This document shows, in pieces, positions 43,844 to 57,733 of a stretch of 64,000 nucleotides of DNA. A program made the position numbers and the translations under genes. The DNA is taken from assembly GCF_000702805.1 (NCBI RefSeq), contig NZ_JNJX01000001.1:62001-126000 (forward strand). Reading direction: 5' to 3'. Position 1 is the stretch's first letter; the number at the start of each line of letters is the position of its first letter. A model generated the notes under the pieces. That model had not been told where the DNA came from. It worked only from the letters and a program-made list of their open reading frames with translations, and made no database searches. The stretch is from Mycoplasma anseris ATCC 49234. Lineage in GTDB: Bacteria > Bacillota_I > Bacilli_A > Mycoplasmatales > Metamycoplasmataceae.

Positions 43844-44492
43844 AATTTTTTCATTCTAATTTAGGTAAATTTCTGATTCTCGGCTTAATTTCAATTAAAT
43901 TTTGATTTGGATCTTCGATTTCTTCATACTTATTTATTCAAACGGTAAAAGAATTTGAAAAAGTGTCATTTAAGCCAATGCGATTATTTCTAGCATTTGT
44001 AATTATTAAAAATAATTGTACAAAACTAGCTAAACCAATTAGAATTGTTGGGATTAATAAAAATGCTAATTGAGTGTTAGTTAAGTCTTCTTTTTTTATT
44101 CCGATTAATGCAGCTTGTTCGAAAGTTTGGGGCGAAATAAGAATTGCAAATATAGTAAAAATTATCATTCATAAAAAAGCGAACAATCTTTGGCGATCAA
44201 AAATAACTTTAGAGAATTTCTCATTCGAATTTGTCTTAATGACTTTTATTCTACAAATTCACATTCCAAAAGTTTTTCCATATCAGAAAATTGGAATTAA
44301 TATATATCAAATCAATAAGAAGATAATTTGATCAATTAACCATACATAATATAAAATATTATGGATTTTTGCCTTTTGATAATCAAAAGCAAAAAAGCTT
44401 GTTGTAACAAAAAACACCAAAAAGATTAAACTATCTAATAAAGTTGCTAATAATCTAATTCAAAAATTAGCTTTTAAATTAATTTTTATCAT
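43842..44492 (-). CDS. RDD-family membrane protein
   Basis: 216-aa protein with about four membrane segments. RDD features: FWIRLLATLLDSLIFL (Arg and Asp of the first helix), FWYGKTFGMWICRIKVI and the late NDTFSNSFTVW. Function of the family is not settled; some members act in ion transport. The start overlaps the GT2-like gene by 7 bases. It ends with a short charged tail (KPRIRNLPKLEWKN). Confidence 0.82.
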
Positions 44493-45496
44493 GTATTGTG
44501 TTTAAGAATTTCTTTTCACTTGTTTGTATCTTCAAATAAGTCATTTTTATCTAAATTTTCAGCTTTTAAATATCCTTGCAAATCTTTGCTGTTTAATAAG
44601 TCATTGTGTTTTAAATTAAAATTATTTACACTCTCAATTAAGCTTTTTTGCATCATTTTAATTGATTTTGAAACAGAATCAGATCTACGAGTTTTAATCG
44701 AACCAAGATAGCCAGGTACAAACCGTTTCATGTGTTTAAAATAAGCAATTGTTAAAATTAAATTAACGGTTTTATCTTCGCCATATTCTTTAAAAATTTG
44801 ACATCATTCTCTATGAAAATCCTTGGGATTAAATAATGTTAATTGCTCATTAAAATCTTCAATTCAAGTATTTTGGATGTAAGCAAAATTTTTTGCTTTC
44901 AAAATACCAAAATAAACGAAATCAATACTATATTGTAAATTGGCATTTTTGATTTCTACTAAATTATAGAGATCATCAACAATATTAGTTTTAAGAATTT
45001 TATTAAAAGAAAAAGGTGAAATCATTAAAATAGCCTCTTTGGATTCTTGTATATTATAAATATTTTGCTCTTTAATTTTCTTTGATTTTAATTCATGTTT
45101 TACTAAGCCACTACCAATGCCATTAATTTCGATAAAATCAGGTTTAATTTCAGATTTGTCAATAAATTCATTAATTCGTTTTATAAATTCATTTTTTACA
45201 TAAACATATGAATACATGATGAAAGTGTATTCAGTTTCAACCATTTTAATAGCTTGTTGTAAGACTGTATGAAAAATTTGATGGGTAGAATTAATAATTA
45301 ATTTCATTCGATCCTTGAAAATATTATTCATTTTGTTAATAATTTCAAAGCCTTCTTCGCTTGGTTTATCAAGAGTTACAATTAAATTAAAGTTTTGATC
45401 TTTTTGTTTAATAAGATTTTCAAAAATGTTTTCTAAAGGAGTGCTGGGATTATAAATAGGTAAAATGATTGTTAAATTTGGTTTAGTATTTTGCAT
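44486..45496 (-). CDS. GT2-like glycosyltransferase lacking the DXD motif
   Basis: 336-aa protein. The N-terminus NLTIILPIYNPSTPLENIFE and NLIVTLDKPSEEG are typical of family 2 glycosyltransferases (nucleotide-sugar binding Rossmann-like half). At the place of the metal-binding DXD (fold strand EYTFIMYSYVYV) the aspartates are replaced by Tyr-Ser-Tyr. The C-terminal half is helical and unrecognised. No membrane helix. It begins two bases after asnS and overlaps the RDD gene. It may bind a ligand without transferring sugar, or act on another substrate. Confidence 0.7.
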
Positions 45497-45498
45497 AA

Positions 45499-46845
45499 TT
45501 ACATCTTAATTGTTCCAGCAATTCTTGGGAAAGGAATAACATCTCTTATATTTGCAACACCAGTTACATACATAATTAATCTTTCAAAACCAATTCCAAA
45601 TCCAGAAGAATAAGCATAACCGAATCTTCTTAAATCTAAATACCATTGTAGTGGTTCAATTGACATGTTTAATTCATTCATTCTATTTAATAATTTATTG
45701 TAATCGCCTTCTCTTTGACTTCCTCCAATTAATTCACCAATGCCAGGCACTAATAAATCAAAAGCAGCAACGGTTTGCTTATCAGAGTTTTGATGCATAT
45801 AAAACGCTTTAATATTTTTTGGGTAATTAATAATAGCAACTGGCCCATCAACAATTTTTTCAGAAATAAATTTTTCATGTTCACTAGCAAGATCCATTCC
45901 AAAGTGAATATTTTGCTCTTCAAATTGATCTTTAAAAGCCTTTAATTTTTCAACAGCATCACGATAGTCGAGAATTGTTAATTTGTTATTTAAGAATTTA
46001 TTTAGGGTTAAAAGTAGTTTTTCACCACTTAATTTATTTAAAAAGTCCATTTCATCTGGGTGTTTTTTAATAGTATTAGAAATAACGGTCTTTAATAAAT
46101 CATCAGCCAATAAGATGATTTTGTTTAAATCATAAAAAGCAACTTCTGGTTCAACCATTCAAAATTCTGCTAAGTGTCTTGAAGTATGCGAATTTTCAGC
46201 TCTAAAAGTTGGAGCAAAAGTGTAAACTTTTTTTAATCCAGCCGCTAATGCTTCAGCATGCAACTGACCAGTAACTCCTAAAAAAGCTTTTTGTTTAAAA
46301 AACATTTCTGGATTTTCATCATCTACTACTAAAGTTTCGCCAGCTCCTTCTCCATCATTAGAAGTAATAATTGGGCTGGCAATGTTAATGAAGTCATGTT
46401 CTTGGAAATATTTATGAATTTCAAAAGCAAGTGTATTTCTTATAATCATTACTGTTTTAATTAGATTGGTTCTATGTCTTAAGTGTGGAACTTCTCTTAA
46501 AAATTCTAGACTCGTTTCTTTCTTTTGAATAGGAAAATCTTCATCAACTTTGTTAATTAAAGTTAATTCTGATACAAGAATTTCAAAAGGTTGAGGAGCA
46601 CTTGGAGTTAAACTTAAATTGCCCTTAACGCTTATAGCACTACCTGAATTAATATTATCAACGTTTGATTTATTAATTAAATCCCCTTTAATAACTAATT
46701 GTAAATTTCTTACAGTGCTTCCATCATTTAAAGTAATAAAACGGATTTTGTCATTTCCTCTATTAGAAAACACTCATCCTTCAATAGAAATAGCATCATT
46801 ATCTTTTAGGTTTTTAAATTCCTGATACATTTTTTTAATTGTCAT
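45499..46845 (-). CDS. asnS: Asparaginyl-tRNA synthetase
   Basis: 448-aa class IIb synthetase. N-terminal OB anticodon-binding domain (SIEGWVFSNRGNDKIRFITLNDGS), motif 1 with MIIRNTLAFEIHKYF, motif 2 FRAENSHTSRHLAEFW and motif 3 GFGIGFERLIMYVTG. It ends FPRIAGTIKM, typical of AsnRS rather than AspRS. Length is normal. AAGGAG precedes the ATG, 12 bases after the upstream lipoprotein stop. Confidence 0.96.
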
Positions 46846-46857
46846 AATAACTCCTTG

Positions 46858-47472
46858 TTAATTAGCACTTGGGTGTGCGCTTTTTAAAATATATTGGGCA
46901 AATTCTTGAACAACAAAACCAATTAATTGTTGTTGTAAAATATATAAATTGTGATAAGAAATATCTTTAGCTTGAATGTGCGTTTGTAATTCGTTATAAA
47001 GTTTAATGTATTTTTTATACATTTCATCATTTCCACTTAATTCATTTTTTGCTATTTTGTTAGACACATAAGCATGAAAATTATTGATGGCAAATTCATT
47101 ATTTTTTTCATATGCCGGTTTAGCAACTATTTCTTGAAACATTTTGCCAACTTCAATATAGTGTTTTTCTCATTTTGCAATATATTCTTCCAAAGTTGAA
47201 GCTGGAAATTCAATATATTTTTTAATAATATCTTGTTTTTGTTCTTCACTAAAACTAAACAACAATTTTTCTTCTTGTTTAGGAATGCCATTGTCATTTA
47301 GTTTCATTACAACCAAAACCTTTTCTAAAGTGTTTCTAATTACGAAATCTTTTTGTTCTTTAATTTTTTCAGCCTCAGTCTTTTCATTATTGGTACATTT
47401 AGAGGCAATTAAGGGCAATGTTGTTGAACAAAGAATTGTTCCTGTTAATATAATTTTGTTTATTTTTTTCAT
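46858..47472 (-). CDS. Hypothetical lipoprotein
   Basis: 204-aa lipoprotein. Signal peptide with lipobox IASKC. The mature part is highly charged (NNEKTEAEKIKEQ) and mostly helical, without a recognised domain. It starts one base after another lipoprotein gene and sits 12 bases before asnS, in the same transcription unit. Confidence 0.75.
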
Positions 47473-47473
47473 T

Positions 47474-48547
47474 CTAATTCACTTTCTTTAAAATTTCAAG
47501 ACGGTAAACATCTCAACTTCTTTTTATTCAATTTTTTAGACTCTCATAAATAACAGCATGATTATGATTAGGTTCAAAAGTATTGTTATTTAAATGATAA
47601 TTATAAAGTTCTAGAAATAAATTATATTCTTTAATATGATTTTGAATCTCTGGATTCTCACTTTCTGCATCTTTAATATTATCAATAATTCATTTTGAAA
47701 ATCCACTATTTGAAGTAATTCCAATGGCTTTGGCCGTTTTTAATCATACTTCTTCAAAGATTGGATTTATTTCATTATCCACAATTTCTTTAGATTTTGA
47801 CTCAATATAAACTTCCATTTCATCATAAGTTTGTCATTGCAGATTGAAATATACATTAAATTTTTTGGCCAAATCATATTTCTTAGTTTCTAATAAGACA
47901 GGTTCATTTAAAGGTTGATTGGTTTCATTGTTTCAGTAATTGTAAATTAAAAAAATGTGTTGTTTAAATATGATTGATTTTAATTCTTCTTTTCTTTTAG
48001 TAATTTTGATTTGTTGACTAATAAAGTTTAAATAAAAATTATTGATGTAATTCATTAAGTCTAAATATTCTTTGTTTGATAAATAAGAATCAAATCTCTT
48101 TACTTCAGCCATACCGTTATTTAAAACGCCATTATCAATTTTTTCTTTTTGGAATGCTTGAAATTGAACTAAATAATGATTAAACAAATTATTAATATTT
48201 CAATCCAATTTAGTTTTGAAAAAACTAGTTCTTTTTTCGTTTCAATATGTAGATAAAGAATTAATATTTGATATATTAGGCTTGATTCCTTCTTCTAAAA
48301 ATGAACGTAATTGGTGATCAAATTGTTCTTTTGTCATAATTGCTTGATCTTCTTGAACAAATGGGCCATCGATTTTATATCCAGGTAAAATAGGGAATCT
48401 TGTTCATTCTTCTTCAATGATGCTATTGATTTTAGCATTCAATTCCTCTTTAGTGGCTGGTTTAGTTGTTGTATAACAAGCTATTGAACTGAAGCTCGCT
48501 ACAATTGGCAACCCACTCATTAATAAAAAACCTAATTCCTTCTTCAT
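47474..48547 (-). CDS. Hypothetical lipoprotein
   Basis: 357-aa lipoprotein with many TGA (Trp) codons, not seen as one frame under the standard code. The signal peptide ends SSIAC. The mature protein is helical, rich in Asn, Lys, Glu and aromatic residues, and ends RLEILKKVN. No domain recognised. A GAGG site precedes the ATG. First gene of a five-gene unit with the second lipoprotein, asnS, the GT2-like and RDD genes. The two lipoproteins are adjacent but not obviously similar. Confidence 0.75.
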
Positions 48548-48591
48548 ATTGCCTCTTTAATTAAAATATATCTATATTTTACCAAACCAAA

Positions 48592-48616
48592 AATAAAAAC
48601 AAGATCAAACTTGTTT

Positions 48617-48621
<5 letters not shown>
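48592..48621 (-). terminator. Terminator of serS
   Basis: AATAAAAACAAG and CTTGTTTTTATT form a perfect 12-bp stem with a 6-base loop that overlaps the stop codon. Confidence 0.9.
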
Positions 48622-49885
<1,264 letters not shown>

Positions 49886-50022
49886 TTTTACCTCTTTAAA
49901 AATCTTAAATATTATAAACCATTTTTAGGTTTTTGTTTGTTGTTTGGAATAAACAAAACCATAAAATCATTATTTTCTAGTTATCTTCCAAATTAAAATT
50001 AATTTGTTAAAATTAATATATT

Positions 50023-52215
50023 ATGGCGGATGTATATAAAATTTCAGGAAGTTTTCAAAAATTGTTGTTTGCGAAACCCAATAGTTCTTATTGTGTTTTT
50101 TCTTTTAAAATCAGCAATTATTATGAAAATAAAGATATTGTAAAAAATAATAATTTCAATACAATATCAGTAGTCGTAAATGATAAAGAAATTGAAATTG
50201 GCAAGTTTTATGACATATTTGTAGAGAAAAATATTCATTCAAGATATAAAGATAGCTATATTTTGATAAATTGTTTAGAAAATGAAACTTGAAAACTTAA
50301 TTACATTATCAAATTCTTAGAAACTTCTCATTTTCCGGGTATTGGTGAAGCCAAAGCAAGAAAAATTGTTGAAAAATATGGATTTGATAGCTTAAATCAA
50401 ATTGCCAACTCTTTAAATATCACTGCCAAAGATTTAGGCATTACTGAAGCCAGTTTTAAAAAAGCTCGTTCATTTTTAAATAACAATCCCCAAACAATAG
50501 AAGATCAATTGTTCTTCTTAAAGTTAAATTTAAGCCCTAGTTTTTATGAAAAAATTAATCAATCATTTAACTCATTAAAGGACTTTTTAGATCAATATAA
50601 GGATAATTTTTATAACTTTTATTTTGATAATACAGCAGTTTCTTTGTTGGATTTAGACAAATTAAGTTTTCATTTTTTACAAAAAGATAGCTTATACAAA
50701 AAGCCAACTTATTTATACAAAGCTTTGAGTGATTATTTTTTTAATACTGGTAATACAAAAGTTAAGTTAAATGATTTCTATAAGTATTATTTTAAATATT
50801 GTGACAAAATTTCTTCATCGGAATTTAAGGAATATTTAAAAATTTTAATTAATGATAATCGCGTGCTTTTATTTGATAATAAAACTTATATAACAACATA
50901 TGAACTGCGTGAAATGGAACAATACATTGCTCAAAGATTATTAGAAGTTAAAGAAAAAAAACCACTTATTAAATTTATTAAAAGACAAGTTAAAGCTTTT
51001 CATGAAAGACAAAATGAAGCTTTAAATCTTGCTTTAAATAACAATTTGGTTTTAATTACCGGAAGTCCTGGAACTGGTAAAACTTTAATAACTAATGAAA
51101 TTATTGAAAATCTTTTAGAACAGTTTCATGAAGATAATATAGCAGTAGTAACTCCGACTGGAAGAGCAACTATTAATATCAATAAAACTTCAAGCAAAAA
51201 AGCAGTTACTATTCATAGTTTTTTAAATTGAGACGTTGAATTAAATAGTTTTCAAATTAATGAAACAAACCCAGAAAATATTGAATGTTTAATCATAGAT
51301 GAGTTTTCAATGGTTAGTGTTGATGTCTTTTATCATTTGCTAAAGGGGTTGAACCATGATGCTTTGTCTAAAATTATTTTAGTAGGTGATAAAAATCAAT
51401 TACCAGCAATTGGACCTGGATATTTAATTAGAGATTTAATGAATGATGGTATTTTTGATGTAATTGAATTATCAAAAATTTATCGTCAATCAGAAAATTT
51501 TGAGATCATTACTGATGCTGTTGCTATTAATCAACAAAAAACCCCATCATTTAAGGGGAAACATTCTAGATTTCAAGAAATTCAAAAAACTGATTTATCC
51601 TCACACTTAATTAGTGAAATTCAAAGTCTGATTAAAAAAGGTTATGCCAAAAAAGACATTGCGATTTTAAGTCCTATTTACAATTATCAAACTGGGATTG
51701 ATCATATTAATGAAGATATTACTGCTTTTTGAAGAGAATATGAACAAACAAGCCCAATCAAAATTAACAAACGGCAATTTGCAATTGGTGATAAAGTATT
51801 AAATACAATTAATGACCCCACTAAGAAGGTCTTTAATGGGGAAATCGGCTATATTACTCGCTTTGATTACGATGAAGATAATAATGTTTATCAAATTGCA
51901 ATTAGTTTTGAAGATGATAGTAAAGTAGTAGTTTTTTCTAAAAAAGATTTTTTACAAAAAATTATTCCTGCTTATTGCACAAGCGTTCATAAATACCAAG
52001 GTAGTGAATGTCCTGTTGTTTTAACAGTATTATTTAGTGAAGCAAAAAAATTGTTGTCAAAAAAATTAATTTATACGGCAATTACTAGGGCGAAAAATTT
52101 AAGTATTATTTTTGGTGAAACAAGTGCTTTAGAAATAGGAATCAATAATGACAACGATTCAAATCGTGAAACATGTTTATTGGAGATATGGCAAGCCCTT
52201 AAGGAGAAAAAATAA
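50023..52215 (+). CDS. recD2: RecD2-type DNA helicase
   Basis: 730-aa SF1B 5'-3' helicase of the RecD2 group (no RecBC partners needed). N-terminal OB-like part, HhH region (FPGIGEAKARKIVEKYG), then motifs: Walker A ITGSPGTGKT (about 345), TPTGRAT, Walker B LIIDEFSMV, VGDKNQLPAIGPG, KIYRQ, and the C-terminal TSVHKYQGSE and YTAITRAKNL. No Shine-Dalgarno sequence precedes the ATG. The stop overlaps pth as TAATG. Role: DNA repair or genome stability. Confidence 0.93.
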
Positions 52216-52766
52216 TGAAATTAATAGTTGGATTAGGAAACCCTGGACCTGAATATGTCAAAACAAGACATAATGTAGGTTTTATGGTAATTGACAAAAT
52301 AGCACAAACATTAGATATTGAATTAAATGAGAAAAAATTTAATGGAATATTTTTTAAAAATAATGATTTTATTTTAGCCAAACCCTTAACTTATATGAAT
52401 AAAAGTGGTGATTTTGTTAGATCAATTATGGATTATTATGAAATTAGCCCTGAAGATTTAATTATTGTTTATGATGATATGGATTTAGCTTTAGGTAAAG
52501 TTTCAATTAAGCAAAAAGGCTCAAGCGGGGGGCACAATGGAATGAAAGACATTTTATTAAAAGTGCCTAATGAAGATAATTCAATAAAGAGATTGAAAAT
52601 TGGTATTGGAAGAGATAGCAATGCAATCGATTACGTTTTAGGTAAATTTTCATTTAATGAAATGCAAATTATTGAGAAAGTATTAGCCCGCGCTTCTGAA
52701 GCTTTAATTTCTTTTATTTACAATGATATTAGATTTGTAATGAATAAATTTAATGGGAATTTATAA
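52215..52766 (+). CDS. pth: Peptidyl-tRNA hydrolase
   Basis: Recycles peptidyl-tRNA. 183 aa. GLGNPGPEYVKTRHNVGF with the catalytic His, KPLTYMNKSG, VYDDMDLALG with the Asp, GSSGGHNGMKDI and IGIGR are all present. The start overlaps recD2 and the stop overlaps tilS by one base each, so the three genes are translationally coupled. Confidence 0.97.
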   Translation: MKLIVGLGNPGPEYVKTRHNVGFMVIDKIAQTLDIELNEKKFNGIFFKNNDFILAKPLTYMNKSGDFVRSIMDYYEISPEDLIIVYDDMDLALGKVSIKQKGSSGGHNGMKDILLKVPNEDNSIKRLKIGIGRDSNAIDYVLGKFSFNEMQIIEKVLARASEALISFIYNDIRFVMNKFNGNL

Positions 52767-53686
52767 TGAAAATACTAGATTTAAAAAGAAGAGTTCTTTC
52801 TTCATTAAAAAAAGTAATTCAAACAGATAAAACTATGATTTTAGGAATTAGTGGTGGTCCTGATTCAATGCTACTTTTAGAATTACTAAAAGATCAAAAA
52901 ATTGTAGTTTGTCATGTTAATTACAATAAAAGAACCAACAGTATGGATGATGAATTAATCGTTAAAAAATATTGTGAAATCAACCAAATTCCTTTTTTTG
53001 TCAAATCAATTAAAAAGCATCATAATAAAGGTAATTTTCAAACAATTGCAAGAAACCAAAGGTATGATTTTTTTAATAAAATTGCAAATAAATTTCATAC
53101 TGATATATTAGTGTTAGCTCATCATAAAGATGACTTTTTAGAAACAGCCATTATGTTAGAACAAACCAAAAGAAAAACTAATTTCTATGGTATTAAAAAA
53201 AATAACACAGTTTTTAATTTATTTGTGTTTCGTCCCTTTATTAATTTAGTATGAAAAAAACAGATTTTAAATATTAATCAATTAAACAAAATTCCATATG
53301 GACTTGATTATACAAATTATGAAAACATTTATACAAGAAATATTATTCGAAATGCGCTATTAAAAGAATCATTGTATGACAAGGGATTGTTGCTAAAAAG
53401 ATATTTAAAAATGAATAAAAAATTAATTTTAGAGCAACAAAAAATCAATGAAACTTTATTACTTTGAAAAAGCCAAAATTATGCACAAGAATTTTTATTA
53501 GACCAAAAAGATATAGCAACAAGTTTAATCTTTGAATTAATTAATCAAAACTTTGATCATGTTAATTTAACTTCAGGTAAATTAGAAAATATTTATAAAT
53601 TTATTATTTCAAATAATCGAACTAGTGTTTATAAACTTGACAATAATTATTGTCTAATCAAAAAAAGAGGGTGTTTAATTTTATAA
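52766..53686 (+). CDS. tilS: tRNA(Ile)-lysidine synthetase
   Basis: N-type PP-loop ATPase that converts the wobble C of tRNA-Ile(CAU) to lysidine. 306 aa. P-loop GISGGPDSMLLLELL, VCHVNYNKR, AHHKDDFLETAIM and YTRNIIRN are visible. The C-terminal domain is short, as usual in mycoplasmas. Two TGA codons are Trp. Lies just before ftsH, an order also known from Firmicutes. Confidence 0.95.
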
Positions 53687-53746
53687 ATTTTATATTATTA
53701 AATTATAATAATATGACTTGAAAAACATATTATAGAAAGGAAAATA

Positions 53747-55948
53747 ATGGATAAAAAACAAAAAAAACCAATGTCAATGTGAAAAATCATTATCATATTT
53801 TTATCGGTTTTATTAGGGATTTTTCTAATTGTTTCATTAGTTTATTATCTTCAAAACAAAACTGGTAGTGATGAATATTCAATAACAGTTTTAAACAAGG
53901 TTTTAAAAGAAACTGCAACATCACCTGGTGATGCTATTTACATAAGACACTTTGAAGATAGTCCACAATTATCAAAAATTTATGTGGAATATTCAATGAC
54001 TAATGCACTTTGATTTTCTACCCATGGCATAAATGTTATCCAAGGGGTTGATCCATCTAAAGTAAATGTTTATAAAGAAACATTTGTATTAAATGGATAT
54101 ATTAAAGAAGATTTTTATAAAACATTAGTTGCCTTATCTAACCCTAATGCACCAAAAAATGAATTAGCAAGTTTAAGCGTAAATTGAGATGCATTCACTG
54201 CTAATAATGAAGGTTATAAATCAATTATTAAAAGCGGTATTGTTGCTGGTGAAAGTTATTCTTCATTTGTTCAAAGAATAATGAGTCCAATTATCACATT
54301 ATCAATATTTGTTCTTTTAGGAATCTTTATTTACAAATCAGTAAGAGAGCAAATGGGTATGATGAGAGGTGGAAAAACTGGTGAATCTATTGCCCAAACT
54401 ATTACTAAACCTAACAAGAGATTTAGTGATGTTGCTGGAAATGAAGAAGTTAAAGAAGAAATTGCTGAAGTTGTCGATTATTTAAAAAATCCTAAAAAAT
54501 ATTCAACAGCTGGAGCAAGAATTCCAAAAGGAATTTTATTAGGAGGTCCTCCAGGTACTGGTAAAACTTTATTAGCAAAGGCTACTGCTGGAGAAGCTGG
54601 TGTACCTTTCTTATTCTTATCTGCTTCAAACTTTGTGGAAATGTTTGTTGGTCTTGGAGCCAAAAGAGTAAGAGATTTATTTGCTGAAGCTAGATCAAAG
54701 GCACCTGCAATTATTTTCATTGACGAACTTGATGCTATTGGTAGAGCAAGAGGTGCTGGAGTTGGTGGAGGCAATGATGAAAGAGAACAAACCTTAAACC
54801 AAATTCTTGTTGAAATGGATGGTATGCAAGAAAATACTGGTGTTATTATAATGGCCGCAACGAATAGAACTGACGTTTTAGATCCAGCTTTATTAAGACC
54901 AGGTAGATTTGATAGAACTATCACAGTTGGTTTACCAGATATAAAAGAAAGAGAAGCAATTTTGAAATTGCATGCTAAAGGTAAAACTATTTCACCAAAA
55001 ATTAAATTTTCAAGTTTAGCTAGAAGAACTCCTGGCTTTTCAGGTGCTCAACTAGAAAATGTAATTAATGAAGCAACTTTATTATCAGTTAGAGAAAGAA
55101 CCAAATGAATTACTCCTAGTCAAATTGATGAAGCAATTGATAGAGTAATGAGTGGTCCTGCTAAAAAATCAAGAACTATTAGCAAAGAAGAAAATATTGC
55201 TGTTGCTTATCATGAGGCAGGACATGCCGTTGTTGGTATTAAATTAAGACATGGAGTTAAGGTTCAAAAAATTACCATTGTGCCTAGAGGGAATGCTGGC
55301 GGATATAATTTAATGCTTCCTGAAGAAGAAAAATACAATGCAACCAAATCAGAACTATTGGCATCAATTTCATCATTTATGGGAGGAAGAGTTGCTGAAT
55401 CCATTATTTATGGAGAAGACAATGTTTCTACTGGCGCAAGAGATGATATTGCTAAGGCAACTAAAATTGCTAGAAGAATGGTTACTGAATATGGTTTATC
55501 AAGTTTAGGTCCTATTCAATACGAAGAAGATTCTTCAAATCCATTTTTAGGTAGAGACTATATGAAAAATGCTTCATTCTCAAATAAAATTGGTCATGAA
55601 ATTGATTTAGAAATAAGAAAAATAATTTTAGAAGCCGAAAAACAAGCATTTGATATTATTAGTCAAAATAGAGAATTATTAGAATTAATCAAAGACGCTT
55701 TAGTTTTAAATGAAACAATTGTGGCAGAGCAAATAGAATATATTGAAAAAAATATGCAATTACCACCTGAAATGTTAAAAACTAAAGAAGAAATTAAAGA
55801 AGATGTTGAACCTCAAGATTTCGATTCTTTATTTAATGAAGTTGCTGGTCAAAAAATAATTGCTGAACCTAAATATGAACCAAAATTATTAAAAGAAGAA
55901 GCAATTGAAGAACCAAAATCTGAAACAGACAACAAAAAAGAAAATTAA
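53747..55948 (+). CDS. ftsH: ATP-dependent zinc metalloprotease FtsH
   Basis: 733-aa membrane AAA+ protease. Two membrane helices (about 13-35 and 180-197) flank an external domain. AAA module: GGPPGTGKT (Walker A), [14 protein letters not shown] (Walker B), second region of homology [17 protein letters not shown]. Protease domain with zinc motif HEAGH and the third ligand in [10 protein letters not shown] Lys/Glu/Pro-rich tail follows. AAAGG precedes the ATG, and a TATAAT at 53705-53710 may give it an own promoter after tilS. Confidence 0.97.
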
Positions 55949-55950
55949 TG

Positions 55951-55983
55951 AAAAAAACATTGCAAAAAACTGCAATGTTTTTT
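55951..55983. terminator. Bidirectional terminator between ftsH and thrS
   Basis: AAAAAACATTGCA and TGCAATGTTTTTT form a perfect 13-bp stem with a 6-base loop. Confidence 0.93.
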
Positions 55984-55993
55984 AAAAATCTCT

Positions 55994-57733
55994 TTATTTT
56001 AGTTGTTTTTTTAAAGTGCTTAATAATGATAAAAACTCTTCTTTAGTATATGATTTAGTGTCTTCACTGCCATATTCTCTTATTGATAAAACATTTTTTT
56101 CAATTTCATCTTTTCCAATAATAACAATGAATTTGGTTTTTTGAATTTGTGCTTCTCTTATTTTTTTGTTAATTCTTTCATTTCTTAAATCAACATTGAC
56201 ATTAATATCTGCATCTAAAAATTCATCATATAGTTGTTTACAAAACTCATTTTGATTTTCGCTAATTGGAATTATAGTAACTTGTCTTGGGCTTAATCAA
56301 TAGGGCAATACCCCTTTAGTTTGTTCTAATAAAATAGCAACAAATCTTTCATAAGTGCCGATTAAACCACGATGAATTAAAACAGGAGTTTGTAATTCTT
56401 CGTTATTATCAACATATTTCATTTCAAATTTAGTTGGCAACAAGAAATCTAATTGCAAGGTTGACATAGTAATGATCCGATTTAAAACAGTTCTAATTTG
56501 AATATCTACTTTAGGACCATAAAAAGCTGCTTCGCCAATAAATTCTTTATATTCAATTCCTAGGTCATTTAAAACGTGTCTTAAATCGTTTTCAGCACGG
56601 TTTCACATTTCATCATTATTAAAGAATTTTTGTTTATCCAATGGGTCTCTTAATGATAATGACACATGATCAATTTCAATATTAAAGTCTTTTAAGGCTT
56701 TAGTAATCATTGAATATAAGTGTTTAAATTCATCTTTAATTTGATCTTGTCTCACAAAAACATGTCCTTCTGTTAAATCCATCCCTCTAACTCTTTCAAG
56801 ACCAGTTAAAGCGCCAGATTTTTCATAACGATATAATCTTGATTGTTCAGAGTATCTAATTGGTAAGTCACGATAAGATCTTCTTGTTGCATTGAATAAC
56901 ATGATGTGGTGAGGACAAGTCATTGGACGACCAATTAATAATTCATTATCCATTGAAATTGGCTTAAACATAGTATCTTGATAATGAGCTCAATGTCCAC
57001 TAATTTCATATAATTTCTTTTCACCAAAATGAGGTGTTAAAACTTCTTGAAATCCAAATTTTTTGTCAATTTTTAAAACATAATCTCTAATAGCGTTGTG
57101 AATTTTCATTCCATCTTCTAATCAAATTGGAAAACCTTGCCCACATAGATTATTAAATGTGAAAATGTTTAATTCCTTCCCAATTTTACGGTGATCTCTC
57201 TCTTTTCTTTCTTCTAATAATGTCAAATAAGTATCCAATTCTTCTTTTGTTTCTCAACAAGTTCCATAAATTCTAGTTAACATTTTATTATTAGAATCAC
57301 CTTTTCAATAAGCGCCTGCTAATGATAGCAATTTAAAGTATTTAATTTGTTTAGTGTTTTCAATATGATTACCAGCACAAAGATCAGTAAATAAAACTTC
57401 TTTTGTTTTGGGGTGAATATATGAATAAAAAGTAATATTGTAATTTTTTGCCTTAAATTCATCATATAGTTCTTTTTTATAAGGCTGATTTTCAAAAGAA
57501 TAATGTGTTTCATCAACTAAAACCATATCATAACCTTGTTCAGCCATTTTTTTCATGGTTTTTTCAATGCGAGGTAGATCTGATTCTAATAAAGGCTCTT
57601 CAAATTCAAAGTCATAGTAAAACCCTTCTTCAATAGCTGGGCCAATAGATAATTTAGTGTTAGGAAACAACTTTAAAACAGCCGCAGCTAATAAATGGCT
57701 AGTTGAGTGATTTAATTTGCTATTTGCTTTCAT
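55994..57733 (-). CDS. thrS: Threonyl-tRNA synthetase without the TGS domain
   Basis: 579-aa class IIa synthetase. It starts at the N2 editing domain, with HSTSH (His9, His13) and CAGNH supplying the HxxxH and CxxxH editing residues. The N-terminal TGS domain of about 60 residues is absent. Core: [21 protein letters not shown] with a zinc Cys, [17 protein letters not shown] (motif 2), [10 protein letters not shown] and [17 protein letters not shown] (motif 3), then the anticodon domain. ATG 57733 overlaps the trpS stop by 14 bases. Confidence 0.95.
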
